Origin: Margaritispora aquatica
Taxonomy: Eukaryota; Ascomycota; Leotiomycetes; Helotiales; Discinellaceae
Direction of reading: 5' to 3'
Length of the DNA stretch: 64,000 bases
Assembly (NCBI GenBank): GCA_007644065.1
Contig: VJWN01000012.1
Location: 1,229,758 to 1,293,757, forward strand
A program made the translations under genes and the position numbers. Every line of letters begins with the position of its first letter. The first letter of the stretch is position 1. The notes beneath the pieces were generated by a model. That model searched no databases. It was not told the DNA's origin and worked only from the letters and a program-made list of their open reading frames with translations. Positions 11,418 to 22,980 of the stretch are shown here, one piece after another.

Positions 11418-12403
11418 ATGGCATCTCCATCCTACACGAGCAACAAGAACGAGAAAGTCGGCACTACATCTACTTTCTCGTCATCCACCTTTTCAACAAC
11501 CACGCAGCAGCAACAGCAACAACAACAACATCAAAAATCCCCCACCGGAATCGTGTCCGCGCCCTACCTCCCACCACCCCAAACAGCGCACCATCCAATG
11601 TCGTCAACCCACTACACCCCAGACGAGAAGCACCCAGACCACATCACCGTCGAAGTGAGGGACGTCGAGCCATCAAATCCGCATCCACATCCCTCCACAG
11701 GCCCAACCACACCCCCACCACCAGGACCGCTCCAAATATTCCACACCGCGCTGGGAATCCCGCCGCCGAAGCCCGTCAAACCGCCCAAAGTCACCAAGAA
11801 AAACCCCGATCCACCGCACAAGGAGCAGCCGCGCCTCACGAACGCCAATCGCGGCGTCTACCATCAAGTCCTGAACTGCGAGCGCACTTGCCGCTTCAAG
11901 TACCACTTCTGCTCCGCCACCGTGACCGTGTGCATGTTCCTGCAGATCATCGTTGGGGCCTCGGTGACAGCCTTCGGCGCAGGAAAGGCATCCAGTCTCC
12001 TGATCTGTATCTTTGGAGCCGCAAATACCGCACTTGCAAGTCTGCTGGCGGTGCTCAAGAGTCAGGGTTTGCCGAATCGTATTCGGCAGGATTGGAATTT
12101 GTGGCGCGAGTTGAGGGAGTATATTGAAGAGTGCGAGAGAGAAATTGAGCTTGTGACGAGTGGCAAGGTAGAGGGGAAGGTTGAGGATTTGGATGTTTGG
12201 GGAAAAGTGAGGATCATTGAGGATAGGTATCAGAACGTGAGGTTGACCTGTGAGGCAAATCGTCCGGATACGTATAGTAAGTGTTTCCCAAGTCTGATCA
12301 TTCTTGCCTTGGCGGAGGCCAAAGAATGAGTTGAGGGATGAATAAGCGAGAAGCATGCTAATATAACCAAACAGTACGCGTTCCACCAGTGCTCAAGCGA
12401 TAG
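11418..12403 (+). CDS. Fungal SLATT-domain two-transmembrane protein
   Basis: Exons 11418..12276 and 12375..12403 encode 295 residues. Residues 1-140 are disordered: Ser/Thr-rich, a Gln tract at 30-37 and Pro-rich stretches. A basic/Cys segment (YHQVLNCERTCRFKYHF) then leads into two adjacent hydrophobic helices (about 163-184 and 191-213) and an amphipathic helical tail with LPNRIRQDWNLWRELREY. This matches the fungal branch of the SLATT family, described as a membrane effector predicted from prokaryotic SMODS/SLOG conflict systems. Fungal function is unknown; pore formation is inference. The last exon is tiny and supplies the final nine residues. No SMODS or SLOG partner is visible nearby. 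Confidence 0.83.
11505..11530 (+). repeat. CAG/CAA trinucleotide run (polyglutamine) in the SLATT gene
   Basis: An interrupted CAG/CAA run encoding a short Gln tract in the disordered N-terminus; likely length-variable between strains. Confidence 0.8.
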
Positions 12404-12786
12404 AGATAACAGTAAAACAAATTAAACAATGCCACACAGGAGATGGGCAATACGGCAGATCTAATACTCTCATGTACCTCAAACTATTGATGCACTAGCA
12501 TCACAAATAATAACATTTTTCAATTGTTCTTCAAATATTGTGTAACAAATGCAGTGCGAGAGGTAATAACTTAGTCAGAGGAACATGAAGGGTTTAATGT
12601 CATGTTCTCCCCAAAATTCAGAAAGATTAATGGGTGTTGTAACTCCATTTGATCGTATTGTATGATCTTTCCACCAAAGCACCATGAATCAATCAAGGTG
12701 AAAGTTTCTAACTCCGGTCCTCCCAAGACTCATCACGCCTTGTATAACCAATAACTCCTTATAATCCTACCTCCCTTTCGCAGAAA
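12404..12786. other. Intergenic region between convergent genes
   Basis: Holds the 3' ends of the SLATT gene (plus) and the 84-aa gene (minus); AT-rich, no ORF. Confidence 0.5.
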
Positions 12787-13129
12787 TCAAGATCTCTCAG
12801 CCCACCAGTCCATAACTGGCCAGCAAAGGACAGGCCAAAACATAACAACGCCAGTGACAGGAATGAACCTATTCAAGAAATGTTAGCCATGTAATCTTCC
12901 CATTCGAGTTCTCGCAGTAACAACACATTGGTAGCTACGGGATGAGAAGAGCTCACATCATCATCGTTCCAGTGACTCGCTTCAGTGGAGAATCCCAAGT
13001 TGGCGATGCCGCGGCTCGTCGTCCAGTCGCCGTAGAGTAGGTCCTGCCTACTGCACCGAATTGTCGGATGGCAGTGTTCTGGAGTCTGGCGCGTGCAACA
13101 GCAGCGAGGATTTGAGACTGGGGTGCCAT
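12787..13129 (-). CDS. Small spliced protein, probably mitochondrial inner-membrane
   Basis: The two exons are short and easily missed. Complement of exons 12957..13129 and 12787..12868 gives 84 residues with ATG in a good context (CACAATGG). The 88-nt intron has donor GTGAGC, branch GGCTAACA and acceptor AATAG. The N-terminus is rich in Arg, Ala, Ser and Thr with no acidic residue in the first 45 (QILAAVARARLQ..GRTYSTATGRR), a typical mitochondrial presequence. A single hydrophobic helix follows (FIPVTGVVMFWPVLCWPV) and then a short WWAERS tail. This is the layout of small respiratory-complex or assembly subunits, but I do not recognise the family. Support is frame continuity, splice signals and protein-like composition. 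Confidence 0.7.
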
Positions 13130-13160
13130 TGTGATGGTTTGTTTTCTAGTTTGGCGGATT

Positions 13161-13190
13161 GTGTTGTGTTGTGTTGTGTTGTGTTATGTT
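13161..13190 (+). repeat. (GTGTT)n pentanucleotide microsatellite
   Basis: Five perfect GTGTT units and one ATGTT variant, 32 nt upstream of the start codon of the 84-aa gene, so probably in its leader (as AACAC repeats). Confidence 0.9.
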
Positions 13191-13330
13191 TGAGGTTGGA
13201 GTGCGGGGTAAGCTGGAGTTGTACGAGGTATACAGAGATGGTAAAGAGACAAAGCAAAGACGATCAAGTAAGAGAGGTTGAGTGGAGAGTTGTTTGGATG
13301 AAGAGTGCTTGAGAAGATAGAGAGAAGGTG

Positions 13331-13368
13331 AAGAAGAGAAGAGGAAGAGGAAGAGGAAGAGGAGGAAG
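13331..13368 (+). repeat. Purine-rich (GGAAGA)n tract
   Basis: Imperfect GAAGAG/GGAAGA repeats, purine on the plus strand; CT-rich on the strand of the 84-aa gene. Confidence 0.8.
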
Positions 13369-13637
13369 TAAACATGAGAGAGAGAGTAAGGTAGGTCAGG
13401 TACGGTAAGGCCGGGGAGCAGGTGACAAAGCCTTTGACCAAAGAACAGGAAGGGCATCCCAGACACTCGTTCCTTCCTCACTCACTCGGTCATCTCGGTC
13501 GTGCACAGCGCTTGCCTTACCTACCTTTCCTTGGAATCAGTTCCCAAATAAGAAAGACAGTTGCAGTTGCACGAATCAATATCAAACCGGCTGAATCGGA
13601 TCCTGCCCTCTTTCCACACGAAGGGAACTTACCTTGA

Positions 13638-13662
13638 CCATACCATACCATACCATACCATA
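13638..13662 (+). repeat. (CCATA)5 pentanucleotide microsatellite
   Basis: Five perfect CCATA units in the intergenic region. Confidence 0.9.
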
Positions 13663-14643
13663 CTGTATCCGAGTCCAAGTCCAGAAAAGCAAGAGCGACG
13701 AAGCTGAGGTTCAGGACGGGAATAGTGATAACCCAAGGTGTGTGGGGAATGCCATTTTCCGGGGCTTAGTGTCTCCCAGGGTTTCAGTCCACAGACTCTT
13801 GGTTGGCTGTTTAGCTGGTCATGAGTACCTGGGCTAGCATGATTGGGTGCAAGCCACGGGTAAATATGGAGAATTCCAGGGGCAGGGCATGGCATGGGTT
13901 GAACCCCGCCGCATGATTGATTGCTGATGCATTTCGGGGTCTGTGTTGGTGCGGGGAAGTGATACTTTAAGTAAAAGCATCGCTTACTTACTTTGATACG
14001 GGAGAAGGAGACTTCAAGAGTCAAGACAAACACACACATTGTAGGTTTCCATGAGGTCAAGAGGCAGAATTGTCTTTGTAAAGACTAGATATCATAAGAA
14101 GCAACAGAAATATATCAAGAGCAATGTCCTCACTTGGTGATCACGTTTCAAGATTCAACGCTACCTCCCTAGATAGCTACTCATGACCATCCACTATTCA
14201 GAATCAGATCTGTCATGACTTGATAACACAAAACTATCATAACGATACCCTCCCCCTTCTTTGAATTATTTATTCATTGTGAAAGCGAGGAAAAGGTGAT
14301 TTGTGTGCGAGGTATGGAAAAAGCAACTTCGCTCCACCACGTCGAGAGACCTGCATATCTATCAACGTGACACGCAGTTTTGAGCTGAACATCAACTTGA
14401 AGGCTATGATAAGACAACCAACAATCTTTGTTGCTGCAAGAAGACAAATTGTCGAAAACCCTCATCTTAGCTAATGAGCTACCTTAGCTAACAAAGTAAG
14501 GCAGTTGACAATTGTCGGTTACCACCCACTGAGCTGTACAACGCCACGCCCACAGTACAATTCAGACACTCACCCATCCCCAATACCTCGAAGCGAGATC
14601 TCCCGTTTACCTCGCTCATCACCACCCTTCACAAATCCCTAAA

Positions 14644-15998
14644 ATGGATTTACTCCTCGAGCCCCTCCTGGAAAACTTCTTCACCTCCCTTCTCACCAAG
14701 CTCAAAGACTCCATCTCGAGCGTTGAGCACCGAATCTCGACGCTCGGCTCCGCAATCGGCGAAACCATCGGCCTCGCCATCATCAAAACTCTCTGGTCGA
14801 AACCAGAAGGGCAGATCATCCTGCTCGTCTTTGGGCTATGGAGCGTGTACATTGTGCGCACGTTCGTGCACGACATGTTGGCCGTGTATGCACTCGCCAC
14901 AGAGTACTGGCGCGTGACGATGTTTTTGGCTGGCACGGTAGCGATAGTGTGGATGGTGACGAGGACTGGCGAGGGAGTGGTGGCGTATGATAGTGAGGGT
15001 TTTGGGGAAGGGGAGCTGGTTCAGATTGACGAGCAGTTTGGCGAAGTCGATACGCTTGTCCCTGGTCAGGGAGGAGAAAAGGGTGCCAAAGTGAGCAGTA
15101 GTATGTTCTGGTGGACTACGACGTCTGTGAAGAAATCAAACGGGAAAACGACAACGACGCGAGAGACCGCAACGCTCAAAGTGAGTCAAAATGGGAAGAA
15201 AGCCGAATTAGATGTGCATAAGGACGACAAGCGCACGAAGGTCCAGAAAATGATGCAAGAGAAGAGTGAGCGAGAGGATAAATCGAATAAGTTAGTAGAG
15301 GAAAAGAGGCCGAGCAGACTGGTGCCTGCGGACAAGGGGTCGACCGTTCAATTGAGCGCGGATGGGAGAAGTACTTTTGCTGGTAAGTGTTGTGTGCCTA
15401 GTATTGCGAGTACGGTGCATTGAACCTGATGTGTATAGCCGGCCTTGATCCACAGGAACTGGAAATGGGATTGCAGCTTCGTTCTGATGTCCCATTTGCG
15501 ACAGATAAACTCGCTTACTTTGAAGCTAGACTAGGGATTAAAGATCCAGAAGGGTATGCACGCCACACTTTCATCTCCACTGTTTGAAATCAAAAACTAA
15601 ACCTCGAGTACATAGGTGGATTGGCATTGGGATGTGCACAGCAGACTCGGAAACCACGGGCATGCCTGGCTGGTTTGAAGGTTCCTACGCTTATCATGGT
15701 GATGACGGAACCTTTTTCAAGGAGGCCCAAGAGGGCAAAGTGTACGGACCAACGTATGGCATGTTTGATGTTATTGGTTGCGGGGTTGACTATGAGAAGA
15801 ATGAGATGTTCTTTACTAAGAATGGAGAATACTTGGGTGGGTGATGTTTTGTGCTGCGTGGAGAGCCGCTGCTAATATTTTATAGGTAAAGCTCTGGCCG
15901 TACCAAAGGGTAAGTTGTTTGCTGTTGTTGGACTTGGGTATAAAGGAGCACGATTCTCTGTCAATTTCGGTGAAACTCGTTTCCATTACAACCGATGA
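14644..15998 (+). CDS. Membrane-anchored SPRY-domain protein
   Basis: Exons 14644..15382, 15439..15553, 15616..15836 and 15886..15998 encode 395 residues. Two hydrophobic segments lie near residues 57-76 (IILLVFGLWSVYIVRTFV) and 91-108. A charged Lys/Glu/Thr-rich linker follows at about 130-240. The C-terminus is a RanBPM/Ssh4-like SPRY domain (WIGIGMC, MPGWFEGSYAYHGDDG, DVIGCGVDY, FFTKNGEYLGKAL) ending at GETRFHYNR. Yeast Ssh4 and Ear1 combine an N-terminal membrane anchor with SPRY and recruit Rsp5, but I see no PPxY motif here. Partner binding via SPRY is likely; the role is inference. The SPRY domain is split by three introns of 49-62 nt, one with a GTGGGT donor. Confidence 0.85.
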
Positions 15999-17084
15999 GA
16001 GTAAACAAGTAGGACCAGCATATCTAGTCGGCAGTGAACTCTGTGGGATTGTAGCGATAACTGACAGGTTTGGAAGTCAATTTAGCGTAATGAATGATGA
16101 CAGCAAAATGTCTAAATAGAAAAATAAATGTGCATCTTTGACAAAGATACTTTTATTATTTCCCGCTTACACATGGAAAACCCACCTGAAGATTGGTGCG
16201 AGAAGATAACTAATGCTTGGTAGCACAAGCTTAGTTCATATGTGAAAGTGAGGTCCATTCGCGATCAATGGAGCTGACTACAATCCAAAGCAGCACATAC
16301 AGTGAGTGAAGGTAGAATGATGCAGTGATTTTCACCAACGGTAATGCAAATCAGGACAATAAAGACAAAGGCAGATCTCTAAATAAGATGAAATCTAAGC
16401 TACACTGATTTGGTGTTTGAGTAGAACACACAATCAGATGTACTGCCATAAAGCTCAGATATAGTGAAAACATATATACCTAGCTTTTCTTTGGATTTGA
16501 CTTGGACATTAACAAAATATGCCTATCTCGCAATTTTGGCTGCTTCTCCCATAGCTTTATTGGTAGAACAACGTGAAGACACTGAATACAGAAAGGGGGC
16601 TCAGATAACTCATCAAAGTAGCTCAACAATGCCCAAAACGATATGTCTGTCCTTGATAGAAGGAAGCGAGGAAAATTGTAATCTTGTCGCTTGGAAGCAT
16701 TATCTGAAATCATCTTGTCTCTGTGGAGACAAGGAACTAAGAAAGAAAGTTGCGGGAATGATAGTATTAAATGCCATGCTCCAATTGTAATGGAGATGAG
16801 CAAATACAGTATTGTCGTTTTTGGAAGTATCTGAGTTGGGCTCTGAAGTCGAAATATCGTTTGAAGTTGTGAAGGACCACTAGTTACGGCTAGCTGTACA
16901 GCCCAAATACGCAGTGAGGCAGCTCGCCGCGTCTACCATTCAACCTGGAGCAAAGGTGAAGACTTTCAAACCACAATACTCATTTTCACCGCCAATTCAC
17001 AAAGGAATACACAGTTCTTCTTCTGAAAACGCCGAAGAATTTTTAAGAACACATATATCCTAGTTATCTACCTCCAGCGTCATC
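15999..17084. other. Intergenic region, SPRY gene to Rpn5
   Basis: About 1.1 kb without a credible gene; ORFs at 16464-16803 overlap on both strands and show no family features. Confidence 0.5.
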
Positions 17085-18721
17085 ATGGCTGAAGAACAAA
17101 TCCGCAAGCCTGACAAGGACTTCTCGAAGGAGGTTGACAAACAGCTTCCAGAAGCAGAACAGCTTGCCCAGGTATGAGGTTGAATACCTTGATAGAGTTT
17201 CCAAGCTAATGGCAGCACAGAGCAATGTCCAGGGTGCCATCGAGAAGCTCACAGCATTGGAGAAACAAACAAGACAGGTGCGCCAACAGAGCTATTGTAG
17301 CATTCTATCTGCTGACACAATAGATAGGCTTCAGACCTCGCATCAACATCTCGGCTTCTCATTGCCATCGTTACAATCAGCAAGGAATCGGGAGACTGGA
17401 GCTTACTGAACGAACAAGTGTTACTGCTTTCCAAGAAACATGGACAACTCAAGCAAGCTATCACCAAGATGGTGCAAGTCGTTATGGGATTCTTGGACTC
17501 AGCGCCTGATTTGGAGACTAAATTGACCACGATTGAGACTCTGCGCACAATTACGGAGGGCAAGATATTCGTGGAGGTCGAACGGGCTCGTGTGACCAAG
17601 ATCTTGTCAGATATCAAGAAGCAGCAGGGAGATTTGAAAGCTGCCGCAGATATTCTGTGCGAGCTCCAGGTGGAAACCTTTGGATCGATGGAAAGACGAG
17701 AGAAGACGGAGTTCATTCTTGCACAAATTGCGCTGTGCATAGACAATGACGACTGGACACAGGCTGGCATCCTCGGCCGCAAGATCAGCACCAAATACCT
17801 TTCAAGAAAGCCCAAGAAGAGCGAGGAGCAGCTGGCAAAGGAGAAGAAGGAACGAGAAAAGAAGCGGGAGAAGGGTGAAGATATTCCGGAGCCCGTCGAG
17901 GACGACGTCACTGATCTCAAGTTACAATACTATGAGCAACAGATCACATTAGCAAAACACGACAACAAGTATCTGGATGCTTGCAAGCATTACAGACAGG
18001 TCTTGGATACAGAGGCAGTTGAAGAGGACCCCGCGAAGCTTCATTCGGTAAGATATCGAGTTACAGTTCTTTAGAATAAAACTAATTTTGATAGATACTG
18101 CAAAGAATCATCTACTATGTCATCCTCGCTCCATACGACAATGAACAATCCGATCTCCTCCACCGTATCCAAAGAGACACCCGAAACACACAGATTCCTC
18201 TCGACGCGCAGCTTCTGAAGCTCTTCACAGTACACGAGCTGATGCGATGGCCTGAGGTTTCCAAGTCATTTGGTCCTCATTTGTGCAGCACCGATGTCTT
18301 TGATGTTGCACCCAACCAGTCATCTGACAAGAAGGCAAATACTCGATGGGAAGATCTCCGGAAGCGTGTGATTGAGCACAATGTCCGAGTTGTGGCTAAA
18401 TACTACACTCGCATTCAAGTGCCACGCCTGACCCAATTGTTGGATTTGACAGAGGATGAGACTGAGAAGTACATCAGTGAATTGGTCACTGCAAAGACAG
18501 TATATGCCAAGATTGACCGACCTGCTCGAATCGTGAACTTTGCCAAGCCGAGAGATGCAGATGATGTCCTGAACGAATGGAGCGCAAATATGAAGAGTTT
18601 GTTGGGTCATTTGGAGAGAATTGACCACCTGATCACCAAGGAAGAGATGATGGCTAGGATCCAACCACCGAAGTCCAAGTCATCCAAAAGTGGGAAGAAG
18701 GCAGACACAATGGAGGTATGA
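17085..18721 (+). CDS. RPN5: 26S proteasome regulatory subunit Rpn5 (PSMD12), PCI protein
   Basis: Exons 17085..17171, 17221..17277, 17328..18047 and 18095..18721 encode 496 residues. Rpn5 is a lid subunit of the 19S particle that holds Rpn11 and contacts the core. Family signatures are clear: EAEQLAQ-SNVQGAIEKLTALEKQTRQASD, LLLSKKHGQLKQA, VVMGFLD, ILCELQVETFGSMERREKTEFILAQ. Residues 1-260 form TPR-like helices; a C-terminal PCI/winged-helix module includes RVVAKYYTRIQVPRLTQLLDL and ends in a Lys/Ser-rich tail. Three introns of 47-50 nt sit in the first two thirds. In the ancestral frame the first intron carries an in-frame stop, so splicing is required. Confidence 0.97.
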
Positions 18722-18921
18722 ATAGAGGTTGAAAAAGGGTCTGCAAAATTCGATACCAGTGTACACTAGCTAGATTCTAGGTATCCGTCACATACTCATG
18801 AATTGATAATGCCTTCAAATCTGTGTCTATATCTATATCCCATCCCTGACGCCATGCTATGCAATATCTAATTCTAATGTTTCTAACCCGGAATGTGTAT
18901 GCCAAAATATCTTCTTGCACA

Positions 18922-19874
18922 TCAAAATGGCAGGTCCATATCGTCGACTGACTCTTCTACTTTCTTCTCCATAGTACATTCCTTCACCCATCCTATGAGC
19001 ACGCCAGCCATCACTTTGTTGATAGGAACAAAGTGCCCCCCTGGATGATACGACACTCTCTTCTCAGCACACTGATCAGCCAAACCAAGGCACCTTGACT
19101 CCTCGACCACCGAATCCAAGCTCCCTATCACATTCAAGAACGGTGTAGCAATCTTCGGATCATAGAAAGCAGTATATGCCGGATGAGGTGCCCAGAAACC
19201 ACAATACGACACCGTGAACTTGACCCCACCATCCTGCTGCACTTGCGCCTGTAGCTCTTTCCAACCTTCCGGATATGCGAACGCACTTGCATCTTTGGCC
19301 TTGACTTTCTCAAAGGCTTGCTCGCGACCTGGTTCGAGCAGCGAAGTCACCAAAGCTGCGACAGCTGCACCTTGCGAGAAACCAATGATCCCATCCACAC
19401 CACCTGCTTCCTTGATGCTGTCCAGAATCACTTGCAGCCCTTCCTCGAGACCGATGTACAACCCCGACCCGGTCTCCCGCTTGAACCAGGCCCACGAGTC
19501 CGACTCCGAGTTCTCGTCTCCCTCATCTTCGGGCACTGAAGACTGGAAGCCCGGTATGTCAGATGGCTGTAACCGTATCGGTCCGTTGGGGTAGTAGAGT
19601 TGCACGCCGCCTGGGAAGGTGGGGTAGAGGGGTGAGATCTTGGTCGCGGGGAATGCTTTGATGAGCGCTTTTTCGAGCGCGCGCGTTTTGGCGTGGAATA
19701 AAGTGCTGGATTGTGTGTATCCTGCGTAGCACTTGGTCAGTACTACTTCGTGGGAGGAGGTGGTTGTTCGTGCGTACACGGAGAGGAAATACCATGTAAC
19801 ATGAGAATTTTGAGCTTCCGCGGTGCTGGTCCCGGATCTGCAGCGGACTTCCCATTGGTAAGAGGAGCGGACAT
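18922..19874 (-). CDS. FSH1-family serine hydrolase (alpha/beta hydrolase)
   Basis: Complement of exons 19793..19874 and 18922..19721; 293 residues. The start follows a short hydrophilic leader and precedes the first strand and oxyanion loop KILMLHG, which the 71-nt intron splits at GYTQS. The nucleophile elbow is GFSQGAA, and HPGGHFVP near the C-terminus supplies the catalytic His. The acid is probably Asp in IGSLDSVV. An insertion of about 20 acidic residues (PEDEGDENSESD) lies between strands 2 and 3. FSH1-type proteins are cytosolic esterases, and relatives occur in polyketide clusters; no synthase is nearby. Transcribed convergently with RPN5, with about 200 nt between stops. Confidence 0.9.
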
Positions 19875-20546
19875 CTTGGTCAGGGATCTCGCGCTCTGTC
19901 TATAGATATTGTAGTGAATCGTCTGCTTCTGGGCAGAATGTGTGAGGTGAGTTCGAAATGGAAACTTGAATCGCAAGGCTGACGATGGGGAAGGCATTGG
20001 GCATGGTTGGGTGGGTGAAGTGCAGGCTGTAACGCCCTGTGGATTGATGGAAGACTTCCTATTCAGTCGCCGGGAAGTCCCCAGTACTTCCTGTTCCCTC
20101 ACCACCATATTTTCTTATCCCACCTTTCCAGCGATCGATAGCAACTTTATGGTACTAAGAGTGCCCGATGTACTATTATGATCCGGATACTGCATACCAA
20201 GTGGTTAGAGGTTATCCTGGTCATATTGGTCATATTGGGCAAAAGCATCGCCGTAAGCTACAAGTCCAGCTTTGTCTGAGTAGCCGAGTTGTCTGTTGAA
20301 GAGTGCATATGCACTCTACCTCTAGGTATATCCACATTACCGAAGTCGGGCGAGGTCACTTGATGTTATATGCGGGCCTGAGTTGGGTTGGCTGGGTTGG
20401 AGATAGATAAAGCCATGCTTTTGCTGTTTTATCTTCATATCTACTTTCTCATAATTGTTTAAGTGTAGCTGGTTATTGTCGATTCATCGTTACTTTGCTT
20501 CTATAGCTTCTAACAGTTTCGCACATCCAACCTCAAGTTCAACGAG
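19875..20546. other. Divergent promoter region, FSH1-like and 2EXR genes
   Basis: About 670 nt between head-to-head genes. Short direct repeats (GGTCATATT twice at about 20219-20236) and C/T-rich leaders on both sides; no ORF of note. Confidence 0.5.
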
Positions 20547-21647
20547 ATGGCTGCTCATGTGGTTCATCCTCACAATCCTGTCTATCCTCCTCACATTCAC
20601 TTTCATTTCGCCGCACCACCCTTACCATCAATGAACTGGGTACCACAGCATGCCACGGTTACGTGGTCTCCTCTTCCTCAAGATCCGGAGCCGCCTCGAG
20701 ATCTGTTTCATGAACGATGGCGAACTTTCCATCCATTTTCACACTTGCCTATAGAGCTGAGATTGAAGATATGGGCTTACACATGCCCAGGGAGGGTCAT
20801 CGAGCTGAGGTCGTGGGGAGATCGAACCACCAATGCATATATACCAATCAAATTCAGTGCTGCTCGTCATGATTTTCCAATCCTCTTACACGTCAACCAA
20901 GAGTCTCGTCGAGAAGGTCTACGCTTCTATAAATTAGTTGATCTTGGAGTCTCAACCAGTGCACTTGATCCACGCAGCATGTACGTCCCCTGGGAATTTC
21001 ATCCGTACAATTCAAATGGTCTCGGTTATCGAGTTAGGGGAGGTGGAGTCCCTCTCGCACTTCCATTCCAAGTACAAAAGTTGTACCTAGATTTCTCGCA
21101 AGACATCATCTATTTTGGTCCAGAATTCAAGCTTCAACATCTCAAAAGCTTCCTCACCACAAAAGGTCAAGGCACCGAACTTGCTGATGTCCAACACCTG
21201 GCGATAGATCGCAAGATGTGGACAGCTAAGGGTGTGCAACCCGGACGACCTACTTTTCACGCAGATTTCGAGTTTCTTCGCGAAGCTCTTTACTCACTAT
21301 CCAGGAGACCTCTCAAAACACTCTACATCATCCCAGATGACGAGCCAAACCATCTGGCTGATGCTCTCTACTATCGCAAACATGATATAACGCTTCACAC
21401 ACCACCATACAGGTATGAGTTCTCCCCGGACGGAAAGACGTCTCAAGGGAATGCGAAAACGGTTGTGGACAACCTTGAGGAGTGGATGGAAAGACTTTGG
21501 ATGGGAAAGGAGACACCAAAGATTGAAATTATGAGTGTTAGGAGGAAGGGTAGGAGGATGAATGAGTTCAAGCCGTCTATATGGGAGGTACAGCGAGTTT
21601 TGGGTGATATGGCCGCTTGGAAGACGTGGCTGCCTCATGATCCGTGA
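20547..21647 (+). CDS. 2EXR-domain protein, intronless
   Basis: A single 366-codon ORF. Residues 60-110 carry the 2EXR signature of many Pezizomycotina proteins: FHPFSHLPIELRLKIW, then PGRVIEL, then PILLHVNQESRREGLRFY. The name comes from paired ExR motifs, here ELRLK and ESRRE. The N-terminus is His/Pro-rich and the C-terminus basic (RRKGRRMNEF). The family is large and lineage-expanded; biochemical function is unknown. No signal peptide or membrane segment. The ORF has no intron, common in this family. Confidence 0.85.
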   Translation: MAAHVVHPHNPVYPPHIHFHFAAPPLPSMNWVPQHATVTWSPLPQDPEPPRDLFHERWRTFHPFSHLPIELRLKIWAYTCPGRVIELRSWGDRTTNAYIPIKFSAARHDFPILLHVNQESRREGLRFYKLVDLGVSTSALDPRSMYVPWEFHPYNSNGLGYRVRGGGVPLALPFQVQKLYLDFSQDIIYFGPEFKLQHLKSFLTTKGQGTELADVQHLAIDRKMWTAKGVQPGRPTFHADFEFLREALYSLSRRPLKTLYIIPDDEPNHLADALYYRKHDITLHTPPYRYEFSPDGKTSQGNAKTVVDNLEEWMERLWMGKETPKIEIMSVRRKGRRMNEFKPSIWEVQRVLGDMAAWKTWLPHDP

Positions 21648-22980
21648 GGTTTGAGGGAAGTTTCTTCCGAAGACTTAATGTTGATTTGCTGGGCAATACT
21701 GACCATGTTCGTTCGTCCTAATGTGCAGCTGATGGATAGTTATTGCAGTACCTAGGCCGTTGTCTAAAAGTTTAACTCGGTGCTTTGAGCTTATTTTATG
21801 GCTAGGCTTACATCACTTTGGCGAATATTGCATAGAAAGTATCTTTTTTTGATTCATCCTTCAAAGCTTTTGACATAGATGTTTTGAAGATTGCGGATAT
21901 GGTCAGCGTATCATAGATGGACAAACGTGATTTCTGTGGAGCATGTTCCATTTGAGGCAATCACGGCTGGCCGGTAAGGCGTTCTCGTAGAAGATCTCCA
22001 TGATCCATGTCTGTGGAAGGATTTCGTTAACACTCGAGTGCCTTGCCGAGCTTTTGGGTTCGATGTTTAAAAGCTTACTGCGGCCATTTCTGTTCTATTT
22101 TGGATTTTTAGAGTCGGATACATGTGGAGAATGGATACTCCGATACTGTGCGTTGATTGTCTCAGTTGGAAGGACGGCACGTTCTTTCGATAAGTTTCAT
22201 ATGTACTCACGCACATGAACACCAGCACATACAAATGATTCGATCTCGCGGATGAGATTTGTCTCCGCATACAGATTTCTGGTGGTACACAGACAATTCG
22301 ACAGGGGAGGCGCTTTCTCAGACAAAGCCAAGAATGCGCCTCTTGCTGCTCATTGTTCGACCACCCTGAAATCTAAAAGTGCACGCAGCAGGGTTCAGGA
22401 GATCTTCGAGCAAGGATTGAAATGTCCGCCGTCTCTTGCACAGCAGCTTACAAGAGTCTAAGCGAGTAAGTGAGCCCATGAAAGTTTCAAGTTCCAGTAT
22501 CCGATATGAAGCTTACCATTCGCTGCAGACCACTTTTTTGGACCCGGTTACATGCATCTTCATTTCATTTATGGCCCCCATTGGCAGCGAACACCCACTC
22601 ATGAATCGTGACCCCTAGTGGAGAGAAAATGAGGGCTGAAATAAAGATCAAACGCTGACAGCCTGACAACAAGGCTGGAGACGCTGAGCCTCCACGCTTT
22701 CACTCATGGGTCGAGCATGCAGAGTGTTCCATTCGCTGTCCCGTCCGAACCCCTGGAGTGCCGTGCCTCTTCCTAAAATTACCGCTGTATGCTTTGGGTC
22801 TTTTTACGTGGGTTTCTCCGCAAAGGAGTCGGTGGAGGATCTAAGCTGGCTTGAATAAAGGTTTGGTGACATCGCTTTTTGTTATCCTGACTCTCACTTG
22901 ATCATTTCACCTGTATCTCATTTAGCGATTCTTAGTGTATCTTTCTTTATTTGTTGTGTATAATTCGTACCATCGTCAAA
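21648..22980. other. Intergenic region, 2EXR to S41 peptidase
   Basis: About 1.3 kb with only short ORFs (for example 22000-22218) lacking family features; contains the S41 promoter and a T-rich leader. Confidence 0.5.

Larger units (their letters stand above)
13130..14643. other. Intergenic region with several simple repeats
   Basis: Divergent upstream region between the 84-aa gene (minus) and the SPRY gene (plus). It contains GTGTT, GGAAGA and CCATA repeats. The 143-codon minus ORF at 13629-14060 is low complexity and not credible. Confidence 0.5.

Noticed and set aside
13629..14060. 143-codon minus ORF over the CCATA repeat
   Set aside because: Low complexity with repeat-encoded residues; no start context and lies in intergenic DNA.
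17134..17409. Separate small ORF at the start of RPN5
   Set aside because: It starts at a TTG and runs through two introns; the spliced Rpn5 model explains the region.
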